Below, in pieces: positions 53,287 through 64,000 of a stretch of DNA of 64,000 nucleotides. Position numbers and translations under genes: made by a program. The first letter of the stretch is position 1. Every line of letters starts with the position of its first letter. Source of the stretch: Selaginella moellendorffii. Taxonomy: Eukaryota; Streptophyta; Lycopodiopsida; Selaginellales; Selaginellaceae. Where the stretch lies: positions 2,739,972-2,803,971 of the forward strand of contig NW_003314268.1 in assembly GCF_000143415.4 (NCBI RefSeq), in the 5' to 3' direction. Under the pieces are notes generated by a model. The model was not told the DNA's origin, did no database searches, and was given only the letters and a program-made list of their open reading frames with translations.

Positions 53287-55358
53287 TTATGATTTTGGCA
53301 CCACCACGTACATTTTGATGGCGTGCGCGTCCACAGCCTCTTCAATGTAGCCTTGCGAGAAAACTCCCAAATCCTTGTGCTGGAAAGAAGAAAAATCAAT
53401 GTCCAGAGACTCTAGGATGAAAATCTTCCACTTACCGCCCAAACATCTCTCACTTGGACAGACGAACCGGGCTTTGCACCGATTTGTTCCCAGTACGCGC
53501 GGATCTTGGCGGTGGAATCTCCTTGGTTGAGTAGCAGCGCCACGAATTTACCTTGCGAGAGAGGTCCGCCCCATACCTGGACGATTCTTTTGAGACAATC
53601 GCGATAGAAGTTTCATTACTAGTCTTGCCTCTAGAGCGCCCTTCCTGCTGACTCTTTTGCCTTGGACTCCCATAGAATCTGGAAACAAAAAAAAAAAAAA
53701 AATTGGTAAGCGATGGAAGAGAGAAGAGAAGGAATTTCTTGGTTCTCAGACCTTGGTTGATAGCAATGACCTCCTTGTTCATGAGAATGTTGAGATACTC
53801 TTGCTTTAGATTGCGCACATCGCAGCCAATGATCAATGGGGCCTGGAACAAAACGAGAGTTAGAAATTGGTGGCATTCTCGATCGATCGATAGGGACCTT
53901 CATGAGCGCCCAGAGGCTGAAGTGTGTGCGGTACTCCTCCAAGCTCATGCCACCATTGCCGACCTCGAGCATGTCGGGATCTAGAACAAGAAATGCGAGC
54001 GCGCAATGTCAGGTTCCCTCTCTTTTTTTTCTCTTGCTCTTTGTGACAATTTCGCGATCTATTACCATTCCAGCCGCCGGGCCCTGCGTATTTCGCCCAT
54101 TTGTCGTTCTGATCCGCGCGCACGATCATCCTGGGGATTGAAGGTATCTATCAGAGGTCAGCATTTCTAGTGCTGGTCTTTCTTACGATTTCCAATTGTC
54201 TTTGATGTCTCCCGTTGTTCTCCAGCTATTTCCCACGCCGGGAGCCCAGAGCGCCGGATCTTCGTAGCCCCTGAAAGGTTCCATCGCGTGATTTCTTTGG
54301 AAAACTCTCATGGGTTGTAGATTTTTTTAATTTTATTTTTGCGTACCATTCACAGAGAGCGTAGAAAATTGGTCGACCGGTTGCGAGGAGGGCTTTTTGC
54401 ATTTTCGGGTACCTGGATGTGCAAGGATTGAGGAGCAACAAAACAACAACACTGTGGTACGTTACCGGATTTTTGGTGAGGCTCCATCGTTGTGACAGTT
54501 ATCATACTTTAGAAAGTCTACACCCTGATAGATAGATAAAACCATTAGCACTTCCTTCTCTTTTTCTTTTTTTCTTGGTTTCCTGGGTCTCATATCACTC
54601 TAGAGAGCATCTGGCATACCCATGCTGCGAAAGTCTTTGCATCTTGGTTCTCAAAGTTTAGTGATCCAGGTTGAGTTTTTGCACAGGTGAATCGCCTACA
54701 AGATAACAAAAAATAAGTGAAAAAGAGAGAGACTTTAGCTCATATGTACCCCGCATCCGAGTAAATTCCAAACTTGAGGTTCTTGGAGTGCACGTAGTCT
54801 GCAAGATTTTTTATCCCGGATGGAAACCTGTCCTTGCGTGGTTGAAGATTTCCCTGCAGTTCTTGGAGAGTTTTAGCTTGTTTGCCTGCGAGTGATCTGG
54901 TCAGACCTCTTTGTCTCGACTTTGTTCGGCCCATTCATCATCTGCAAGGTTTTTTTTTCATGAGAGAATCCAGGACACTCTGATTGATCTCTAATATCGT
55001 TACCAATGTTGATGTAGTTGTAACCCAGCGCTGCCAGGCCAGTTGAGACGATAGCGTCGGCTACACAAAGTAAAGGGGTAAACAAAAAAGAGATCGTTCT
55101 AACGCGGAGATACCCGTCTCGCGAACGATCGTTTCATTGATCTTGTTATGGAAATGGTTGAAATCATTCCACCTGAGGTACACCATGGAGCAATTCTTAT
55201 TCCTAATCGAAACTTACTTACCCCATTGGTGGTGTTCTTCCCAGGCCATTTTCGAGGAGCACACTTCCATGATGTCGAGGCAAGTAATTCGCCGTTGTGA
55301 GCGAGATTACGAGTAGTAGTGGTACTATTCTAGCAAACCATTCTCTAAACTCTTCCAT
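53287..55358 (-). CDS. Alpha-galactosidase, GH27
   Basis: Releases terminal alpha-galactose from oligosaccharides and galactomannans in vacuole or wall. The ATG at 55358 starts a signal peptide ([23 protein letters not shown], with cleavage likely after that). It is followed by [72 protein letters not shown] (nucleophile Asp), [37 protein letters not shown] (acid/base region) and [11 protein letters not shown]. The end is [12 protein letters not shown] 53287-53289. There are more than ten exons with introns of about 45-60 bases. One intron (53577-53628) appears to be of the rare GC-AG type: splicing there joins ALE to [12 protein letters not shown], which matches the family. The catalytic residues are intact. 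Confidence 0.93.
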
Positions 55359-55508
55359 GGTTCGTTTGCTTTCCAGGTCTCTACAGCCCCTCCTTTAAAT
55401 TGCTGAAGCCCAAGAACGAAGGTTTGTGACGTTGTCTCCAAGTCGTTTGGCGAACCTCCAGCCATGAACCTTTGTCGTAGACTTCTTTTGGCGGGTACCA
55501 TATTCGTC

Positions 55509-55666
55509 GTGTGTACTTCTGTCTTCGTGGAGTAAAATGGTGATGCCGTGTACTTCTGTCTTCTTGGAGGAAAATGGTGACGCAGCGATAGCGCATGTAG
55601 AGTGGACGATTGTCTTCTTGGAGTAACATAGTGATGGAGCTGAAGTGCAATAGAGTGGATGATTGA
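55509..55666. repeat. Degenerate minisatellite upstream of the alpha-galactosidase gene
   Basis: About three units share GTCTTC(T/G)TGGAG(T/G)AA.AT.GTGA and starts such as GTGTACTTCT; two also share TAGAGTGGA(C/T)GATT. Units begin near 55510, 55548 and 55611 with unequal lengths (38, 63 and 55 bases). The array begins about 150 bases upstream of the start codon. Confidence 0.7.
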
Positions 55667-57454
55667 GCGCCATAGCAAACAACATACACACTCTTCAGGA
55701 AGCTTCCAGTTTTGCTGATAAGAAGAATGTACCAGACTTCACAAAACAAATGGTATCATAAAAAATAATTATTACTTTCTCACTTCACCAAAAAAATAAC
55801 ATACTAATACATACGTTTAGTAAAATGTATCATGGAAAAAGCAATCATGTCTGAAAGAAAAGGCATAAAATTGAAAATGTTAAACGTACCACTTATACTA
55901 TGCACTTAATTAACCAAATTTTGATAGTTTTATTTATTTCATTAATATAATATAGTAAAGAAATAGAAAGGGTTAATGTATAACATAAAAGATCAAATAA
56001 ATAAGAAATAAGAAAGATCACCATTTCCAGGTTAAAAGAGGAACTTACCAAGCTCAAATAATCATTATCAACCTTACTAACACTTTTTTTTTCGTTTTTA
56101 TTAAAGCAACTGCATAGTACAAAAAATTATTAATATGAATATAACATGGAAATAATTCTTGAAATTGTGAAAATCTTTTACTACTTTAGCCACGGAATTA
56201 AATTGCAAGGTTTCTACCCTTCCCAATAACTCCAGTTTGCAAGAGCCAACAACAGCCAGAGCATAGGCTTCAGGAATTTTTTTGTGTGTCTTCTGCTGAT
56301 GATGGCAAATGGATAGATGGTTGTTCATGACAAGTTTTGGCTACTGAGCTCTTGTTGCTTGCAAATCAAAGTCATAAACCTTGAAGCTGACAAGCACTTG
56401 ACCCTCACCTCCATCAGGATCCAGGAGAGTGACTTGCATGAAGATTTACTTGCTATTGTTAATCTTACAGGTCTAGAAATTATGTTTAATGGTACTAAAC
56501 TGTTAAAACAGAAACAGCCATTTTCAAAGATTGGTCTATAGTATTTTCATTGGCAAAGTCTGTATAGCATACATCCAGATTTTCAATCCCTATTTTTTAT
56601 TCTTGAATGAAACAATATACTATTTATGAAACTTGTTGAGAAACACTTGACACTCCTTCACACACTCCACAAGAAGCTTTCCGTCCCATTCAACCCAGGC
56701 TTTGTGAATCTCCACTATATCATAGTCTTGATTTTTCTTCAGATACACGCATCCATCATTTGTTGCCACAACCAGTGGGAACTCAAGTTCCTCCTTACCT
56801 ACATGTATAGTGATCCAGTCTCACCTAGTAATATCATACACCTTGCATGAAATAGCATAGTTAGAGCCCACTGTTTGTCTCCAATCACCCCAAAGGGCTC
56901 AATGTAGTCCTAGCCACCACACAAGGCAATGAAATACCATGTGTTAACGAGCTCCCAAGCTCCAAATCTTGGTAGACACAAAGTATCCCATGGCGCTCAA
57001 GGTGGTGGCTGTTGGCCAGGACGTTGTGAACCACAGGTCCAGTGCCAACACTCACCCATTCACCCTCTTGGAGCTTCAATACCTCACCTTCGTTCACAAA
57101 GGTAGTGGCCAAACCCAATTGCCACCATTTCTAATGCTTGAGATCCCACTTGCTAGATGCTACTATTTCCTGGTGTTGGATCCACCCTAAACACTTTCTT
57201 GGAGTCAAAGCCTTGGCACCAAATTGTGCCCTTGCACACGATGGAAATCCCAAATCCTGTTGTCCCTCTGGTTGGATAGTTAAGGAGTTGGGAGTGGCTA
57301 CCATGCAATCTAGTGAGCTTGATACTTGTTGTTATGCCTATGTAGCCTTGGAACTGAGTATAAATTGCACCAGAGATTGCTATTGTGTTTGCTGAACTAA
57401 AGAAAACCTAGACAATGTAATTGTACTGTTCAGACCTTGAAAACAATTGAAGTT

Positions 57455-57709
57455 ATGTTTGATTGACGTAAGATGTGATGTGGAGATGCACAAATATTCC
57501 TCAAGAGCCATGAGAGGAGAATCTACACTAGAGGAAATTAGCAGGAGAGCTAATTATAAAAAAAAGGGCAATAATAGGAAAAGATTAGGCTGGGCCTCAC
57601 TCTTTTTTTGAAGTGTTTAACAACATTTAAAAGTGTTCTTTAAAGTTATTTTAATAAACAATGAAGAGATTATAAGTGTTAATAAGATTGCATTTGGTTT
57701 TTTATAAGC
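57455..57709 (+). repeat. Dispersed repeat, copy A
   Basis: It begins TGTTTGATTGACGT and includes GATGTGGAGATGCA, GGCCTCACTCTTTTTTT and AAGTGTTTAACAACATTTAA followed by AAGTGTTCTTTAAAGT. It matches 59437-59687 in the same order and orientation with many substitutions. This looks like an old transposon-derived family. Confidence 0.75.
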
Positions 57710-57904
57710 TTTAGAGTGTTTTAGAGAGCTTTCTTTATAGCTCATAGTTGGCTATTAGCAACAAAGTGTCCCTAAGCAATTTTGTAATTTTTGTTTGTCT
57801 TTCTTGCAACTCTCTAGATTCTCACTTAGGTGTAGTGTAGTAGAATCTATATGGTACAGCACCTCCTGGCCTCAATTTTAATAGAGACAGGTTCATTGGG
57901 TTTT

Positions 57905-58515
57905 CATGAACTCCTGAATTTAGACTTCCCAGAAGGTCATTTAACTTAATATTATTCAAACACAAGGATGCTTAACCCTAAGTATCCTAAAACCTTTAAC
58001 TAATTAAAAAAAATGTTGCACTTTTATTCATGGGCCTTTTTTCTCTATATTTGAACCCATATGGATTATCCTTAGAAACTTTCTCTTTAATTGTTTATAA
58101 TCCACTATACTTCCTTATAAGTTCACGCTCTCATAAACTAAAAGAACACCTGCCTTGCTCTTTTAACACCCTACCTTTACCCAAAGTAAACTAAATTTGC
58201 CAGATATCAATCTTAACACATAGTGTGGTTCTTTTAACCAACTAATAGATCTGGACTTAAGACCTTTCTAATACTAAATGTAAGCTCCTGAATTTGGACT
58301 TATTGGGTTGAGTGAAATGTAAACTCCTAAATTTGGATTTTTTAGGAGGTCACCGAACCCAATATTATTCAAACTTAAGGATATTTAACCCCAAGTATCC
58401 CAAAATCTTTAATCGATTGAAAAAAGGGATGCACTTTTATTTATAAACCCTTTTTCTCATATTTAAACTTATACAGATCATCTCTTGAGTCATTCCTCTT
58501 GGTTGTTTACAATCT
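57905..58515 (+). repeat. Two direct copies of a second dispersed repeat
   Basis: Copy 1 (57905-58103) and copy 2 (58317-58515) share CTCCTGAATTT.GACTT, GGTCA...AATATTATTCAAAC, GTATCC.AAAA.CTTTAA and GCACTTTTATT, and end near TTGTTTA.AATC. A third copy lies inverted at about 60892-61080. The ordered similarity over about 200 bases argues for a repeat family and against chance. Confidence 0.75.
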
Positions 58516-59436
58516 TTAAATCTCTGTTACTTTTGTTCATGTTTTCACATTTTTGGAAAAACTCGCCACATAACAAGCCATAGGGCGGAATATCCATTAG
58601 TGTTAAAGGCCAATAAGGGTGAGTTCAACTGTTCCTTCTTCCTTGGTATCAAAGGGTAGTAATATATATATATTAACATTTGTCATATAAAAAGTGGCTA
58701 AATAGAGAAATTTGTTAACTTTTTTTAGAAATGGTAAAAGAATCTCTAAGATTCTCGGGAAGGAGTAGTTTGCTCTATGGTAGGGGGAAGTTTGACTCTG
58801 GGAAAAAAGACGATTCTTGGAGGAGATTTGAGTATGCACTTGGGCAAACATTAATGAGGAATAATGGGCCAAGAGGTAGTAGCAAGAGGATTTAATCTAA
58901 CTTTTAGTGGACTTTCAAGAGGAACTTTAACAACATCACCAATAGTAATCACACCAGGAGCTAAATTGCTAGGAAGTTTTAGGGTAATATCAAGGACCTC
59001 TTTAAAAGCTACTAAAAAACCCTCAAATAATCATAAAAGGTGGTTCCTTTCAAAAGACATTCTAGTCTCATCCTTCTTCACACCTACTTTTATTCTGCTC
59101 TCCTCTATAAGAAATGGTCCTCTCTTACTACCCTATTTATGTTGTGAAGAAATTCATTTAATTTCTTACTTCTTTCTAATATAGGTATCATCATGTTTCT
59201 TTGTTGATTTTTTCACCAAGCACCATATACTAAGCCACTACTTTTTTAAATGTATCTTTATATCATCTAAAGGTTTGTGCCCTTCTATTAATTTCTTCTC
59301 TCCATTATGCTTCTTATAAAGAAAAAACTTAATATAAAGGTGGAAAAATTTATTTGGATAGCACAAAGTTATTGTGTTATCCTTGCCACCACTTAAGATG
59401 CTGAGTGGTACAACTATCTTACAAACAATCATAATT

Positions 59437-59687
59437 GTGTTTGATTGACGTGGCACCTAGGGTGTGATATAGAGATGCATAGATATCCTTTAGGAGTCAT
59501 GGGAGAAGAATTTGTGTTAAAAGACAGCAAAAATCTAAAAGAAATTAGTGGGAAGAGAAGTAAGTTAAGCCTCATCCCTTTTTTAAAGTGTTTAACACTG
59601 TTTAAAAGTGTTCTTTAAAGTGATCTTAGTGAGTAGTGAGGAAATTGTTAATGTTAGCGAGATTGCAATTGAAGTAGTTTTTTATGT
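59437..59687 (+). repeat. Dispersed repeat, copy B
   Basis: Second copy of the family at 57455-57709. It starts TGTTTGATTGACGT and shares AAGTGTTTAACACTGTTTAA, AAGTGTTCTTTAAAGTGAT and GTTA.CGAGATTGCA. A 12-base insertion after GACGT and scattered changes separate the copies. Confidence 0.75.
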
Positions 59688-60649
59688 TGCAACAAATAGT
59701 ATGGCTTCATATTAATGAACAAAGCTAAATTGTGGATGCTTATTGTAGCGCATAGAAGTGCAATGTCTACACAATAAAAGGATTGGTAAATTTAGTGCTG
59801 GTTCCTCTTGGCTTAGTAGGGGTTATTAGTCAATAGTCAATAAGGACATTGACATCTCTAAAGGGGGAGTGAGTGTAGTGCATGTAATCATGGGATAAGA
59901 TTTAAATATACTGTCACCATGGATCCTTAGAACCTTAAAGGATAAATGGGGATAAAATAGCCACTAAGGGCTTTCTCATCAAGCAATTGCCCCTTTTTTA
60001 GTTGGCTTAAGGGGAGAGAAATAGGGTTTGATACACTTACAAAGTTTCACTTCTCATGGAGTAAATTAGTTAATCAATTGAAATATGAGCAATTTTATTA
60101 CCTTTTAAGTAAGAAATGCATTATACTCCTATAGTGAACATATATTGCAGCAACACTAGAGAGCTCCAAGTAAATGTAGATGGTCTTGTAACCAACTTTC
60201 TCTTAACCACAACATGAATAGGATGTTGTGGACCAAGAGCTTCAAAAGCACAAACAAACATTTGCTCATATTCCCGATATTTAAGATCATCGACAATGCT
60301 CAAGCTCACTCAAACTCCTCTTGTGCTAGAGAGTATGGAGTTTAGAAGAGTTCTATTCTCTTTCCTAGCCTTTTCTAGCTAAAGCAAGACCATGAAATTA
60401 AAGCACTAAGATCAATTTAAAAAGGAGATATACCTTGTTTTCCTTGGTCTAGTATAGGCTTGAAAGGATCAATGTAGTTTGCTTGATGCGTCAAAACAAT
60501 AATACATATAACAAAAGGTCTAGGATGGATAAATGGTATTTCAAATGAAAGCTAACCAAAGCCATTTCCACCTTAAATTAGAAAGTGTCTCTAGACTCAA
60601 TTCCTAATATCACCCCCACTTTGTTTGGAACTTGTCTGTGAGGTTTAAA

Positions 60650-61170
60650 GTCTCCTACAAGCTACCCTAGATGAGATTTTGGAGAGGATTGTGGTGCCTT
60701 AGCAACACTACTACTAGCCACTGCCACTACCGTATAAACTTATGAGTTTGGACTTCTTGAGAAGTCATTCAACTCAGTACTATTCAAGGCGAGGCTCTTG
60801 AGTGCATGGAGATCATGACCTTACCCAATGCCAAAACATATGCATGAGATATATAATCCTCTTTTACACTATACCCTCTCTTCCTTGTGGCATGTAAACA
60901 ACCAAAGGGAATGATTCAAAAGATGATCTATAAAGGTTTAAATATAGAAGGAAATGGCCTATGAAAAAACGTGCACCCTTTTTTCCAATTGGTTAAAGGT
61001 CTTGGGATACTTGAGGGTAAACATCTTTGGCTTTGAATAATATTGAGCTAGGTGACCTTCTAGGAAGTTTAAACTTAAAAGTTTATATAGTGGTAGTGAT
61101 GGCTGGTAGTGTTGTTATTGGGGCCCCACAATCCTCTCTAGAATCTCGTCTAGGGCAGCTTATATGAGAC
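60650..61170. repeat. Long inverted repeat with about 140-base arms
   Basis: Arm 1 (60650-60790) and arm 2 (61033-61170) are reverse complements with about 80 percent identity by eye. Shared text read on arm 1 includes GCT.CCCTAGA.GAGATT, GAGAGGATTGTGG, ACTAC.AGCCA, TATAAACTT.TGAGTTT and TATTCAA. The spacer is about 242 bases and contains an inverted copy of the repeat at 57905 and 58317. Confidence 0.75.
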
Positions 61171-61294
61171 CCCAAATCTCGTTATATTGACTTGTGATTT
61201 GGCAATGTCAATTGCCATTAACACGCTTGAGTGATTTAGCATCTTCCTAGTTAGAGAGCTCACCCCTAAATGTATAGTAGGGATAGTGGGTAGG

Positions 61295-61340
61295 TCAGAT
61301 ATGGCCGACCAATCTAAGGCATAGTTCAACTCTCACTTGC
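61295..61340 (+). pseudogene. Truncated tRNA-Leu-like relic
   Basis: GATATGGCCGACCAATCTAA followed by GGC closely resembles the tRNA-Leu A-box half. It runs directly into ATAGTTCAACTCTCACTTGC, like the B-box and acceptor end, with the anticodon arm and variable arm missing. It could be a decayed tRNA gene or the head of a tRNA-derived SINE. Confidence 0.5.
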
Positions 61341-61639
61341 ATGCCTATCTTTATTTTGCATCTAACTTGGGTCTAAGCCTAAATTCCGCACCATGCTAGC
61401 TAGTAGAGTACCCATATTATCACATTAGGCCACTAGTATGTTAAAATAGTGCCAAACTCCATTTAACTCCATTTTGTGTGCTAGTCTAATGAAGAGGTAA
61501 ATGTTTTATCTTATGTATCATCCCAAGCTGAGCAAAAAAAGAAAGTTTATGCAAAATAGAGTTACACCTAAGCTTAAGCATCTAAAGAAGAAAAATTTGA
61601 TCTATGCAATACTCGCTATAAACAAGTGTGAAATAGTTA

Positions 61640-61975
61640 TGAATAGTTATAAAATTATGTAGTATATAAGTAGCACTTAGACATGTTGGAAAACAACCCC
61701 CACTTATTGTTGTATGCATTTATATTAATTAATCATCTTTTCTCCTGCTTATACTTGTTTGTGCAAAGTAGAATTGAAAGAGTGACATATGTTTATCCTT
61801 ACTTAAGCCTTTAGGGTTTGAGGTTGAGTTATTTTCTCATTCTTCTTCTACTCTTTTCTACCTTCTTGTCTTTGTTTGTTTGTCACTATTTTGCAAGTAG
61901 GGGCAAAAATACAAGTATAGGTAGAAGAAGTTTTATTCATTTTTGGTGACCACGGTGGGATAAGCCATCACTTAT
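61640..61975 (+). mobile_element. Possible LTR retrotransposon relic (primer-binding-site-like motif)
   Basis: CATTTTTGGTGACCACGGTG followed by GGA near 61937-61960 resembles the TTTGGCGACCACCGTGGGG type primer-binding site that follows the 5' LTR in plant Ty3/gypsy Tat/Ogre-like elements. The upstream DNA includes TGTTGGAAAACAACCC near 61684, a common LTR-start form. No second LTR or polymerase frame was found. Confidence 0.25.
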
Positions 61976-64000
61976 TAGCATGAAAACCAGCTGGGAAAAA
62001 ATTGCTTGTGAATTCCAAATTTGCCTAGTATTAAGAATCACAAATAGATAAATGTTTTAATGATTATAGAGGCCTTTAGCCCAAATAAAATTAAACGAAG
62101 GAGCTCTTTTTGCAATTGCAATGGCTTAGCGTCTAAACAACGTAAGAAAGATAGTTTTACAATTGTTATATAATCCATAAAGTATGAGATAAGTTTAAAA
62201 TTGGAATTTTGCATACATTGCCAAGAAACTCAAGTTTAAATTATTTCACTAGTAATTTCTTGAGAAAAATCTAAAAGAAGAAGGAATGGAGTTTGTTTGA
62301 TGTATAAAACATAATTAACTACTTTACAATCTTTTCCTTCTAAGCAAGTTCTTACTTGGGTTTTTACAAGATATATTTTTCAGCAACGTGTCACAATTTT
62401 TTTAAACATACACAAGCAAGAAAATTGAGCATTTATAACTTTTGTCTTCAACTCCAGATTAAAGAGAGCTAAATTCAGCTTTAGTGAATAGCAAATTGGG
62501 GAATTATTCACCTAAATATTATAAAGCTTTAATAGAGGTAAAATCACAATTAAAATATTGTACTATCTCAAGGCTTAGATCCAAAATCTTTTAGCTTGAA
62601 CAACTACTTAGACACAATTTAAGAGTAAACTTGTCTCGAGTTTAAGTCTCTTATGCATATTGCAAGAACCTATAAGATTCTAATAAGACTTATAAGTCAA
62701 AAATTCAGAAATACTTATTATAAACTGCTCTAATCGTTTAAACCACTTTACAGTTAGTACATTTTAAAAAATTAATTAAAGCTCAAAAATTTGTCATATA
62801 AGCTTGAACAAAGACTTGTATTGACTATTACCGCCCGTTAGTGAAGAGGCTAGAAAGAAATTTATCTTGAAAAGAAATTTTTGTTTAGATCTAAAGAAAA
62901 ATTTTCCACAAATTAGCTATTACATGTTTGAAAAATTATTTAACATCATTCCACAAGCAAATTAATCTAGAATAGGGTATCATACGCTAAACAATTTAAT
63001 CCTTGTATTGATTCCACAGGACAATTTTAAAAAGGTTTTCATGCCCCTTTCAAATTAGTTGAAATATATAAGTATAGACTAACAATTGATCTTATCTATA
63101 AAGCTTTAGAGGATATAGTCTTTATACATAAAAGTGTCATTATTTATACCAAATAAACTAATAAATATACAACATTTCCTTCATAATCTGATGAGCGGAA
63201 GACAATCTGAAAATAAATATTCACAAGATCTAGAATGAGATTACAAAGCACTTGTTCGTGATATTTGCAATTTTAACCTCCCTTCAAAGTAGACTAAACC
63301 ATTACTCAATCAAGTTAGAGAAAAGTTTGAAAGAGAGTGAGTTGAAAGTATATTAAGTACACCTCAATGAAAAGAAAATCATAAATCCCAATATAACTTT
63401 GATAGTCATCTAGAATACTTCTCCTTGATAGTATTGGTACATAAAAAATGCCTTTGCTTTAACTCAGAGTAGTGGAATACAAAACAATTGAAGTGATTCT
63501 TCATAAAAGGAAGAAGAGCAAAATTTACAACCCTTACCCTTTAATAGTGATCTTGATTCCTTTACAAACCCAACATCTATTTTGTTTATACTAGTTGCAA
63601 AATAGAGAATTTTTTATCAAATTGCAATGAATATGATGGCAATTGTAAGAAAAAAAACACTGTCATCACATATTCATCCTTTTCTAGAATTAAAGGAGAG
63701 GACTCACAAGTACATATTGAGCAATACATAGAAGTAATTAAGCTCAATTAGGTAAGAAAAAAATCTTTTCCCTTATATACTAAAAACAAAGCTAAAGATT
63801 GGTACTATGACAATTATATAAAAAAGTTTAGCACATTTGATGAGTAAATAAAGTTTTTTCTTAAAGCTTTCTCCATAGAAACAATCCCATAAAAAAAACT
63901 ATAATGAGTTGTAAAAGCTTTATCAAAGAAAATTTGAGATAATCGAAGAATATACAACTTGATTCAACAAGTGTAATAAATATTGTAAAGACTTAATGTC

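Larger units (their letters stand above)
55667..64000. other. A+T-rich, repeat-filled region without recognisable genes
   Basis: Over 8 kb with low G+C, no long open frame and no recognised domain. Short frames at 56317-57395 have no clear homology. Related direct and inverted repeats, a truncated tRNA-Leu relic and a primer-site-like motif suggest decayed transposable elements. 62000-64000 shows nothing further. Confidence 0.7.

Noticed and set aside
56317..57395. Several 60-85 codon frames that might be retrotransposon pieces
   Set aside because: No reverse transcriptase, integrase or gag motif could be read with confidence.
1..64000. CRISPR arrays, operons, bacterial attachment sites
   Set aside because: The DNA is eukaryotic with spliced genes; repeats present are tandem, inverted or dispersed and lack regular unique spacers.

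Overview
The window is nuclear DNA of a land plant. The best fit is a lycophyte such as Selaginella moellendorffii. This is inferred from very short introns (about 45-75 bases, GT/AG), compact gene spacing, several organellar PPR proteins including a DYW editing factor, typical plant families (NEK kinase, FAB1, MUR3-like GT47, GH9 endoglucanase, hyccin), and an enkurin gene. Enkurin belongs to motile flagella, so it fits a plant with swimming sperm. No database search was possible, so species and orthology rest on recognised motifs.

Layout: 1-5.9 kb is a damaged zone with a decayed PPR gene, an unrecognised single-pass membrane protein and a relic of the C-terminal end of eIF5B. From 5.9 to 20.1 kb lie NEK kinase, a PPR gene starting 12 bases after a GT47 glycosyltransferase, guanylate kinase, a type I-like MADS gene and the splicing factor PRP40C. 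From 20.1 to 30 kb is FAB1 (PtdIns3P 5-kinase), followed by a broken partial copy of its own 3' end that carries a 324-base hairpin. From 30 to 41.4 kb are an apyrase, GDP-mannose pyrophosphorylase, an AFG1-type ATPase with a C-terminal EF-hand module, and the nucleolar protein NRAP/NOL6. After an A+T-rich gap with a U6 snRNA relic come a PPR-DYW protein, tRNA-Leu(AAG), enkurin, a GH9 endoglucanase, hyccin, homocysteine S-methyltransferase and alpha-galactosidase (43.6-55.4 kb). From 55.7 kb to the end the DNA is A+T-rich, repetitive and apparently without genes, and looks like old transposon debris.

The genes do not form a pathway cluster. Themes that recur are cell wall and glycan metabolism (GT47, GMPP, GH9, alpha-galactosidase, apyrase), phosphoinositide metabolism (FAB1, hyccin), RNA processing (PRP40C, NRAP, PPR) and microtubule or flagellar function (NEK, enkurin). 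The most interesting items are the FAB1-derived hairpin locus, the AFG1-EF-hand fusion, the enkurin gene and the near-contiguous GT47/PPR pair.
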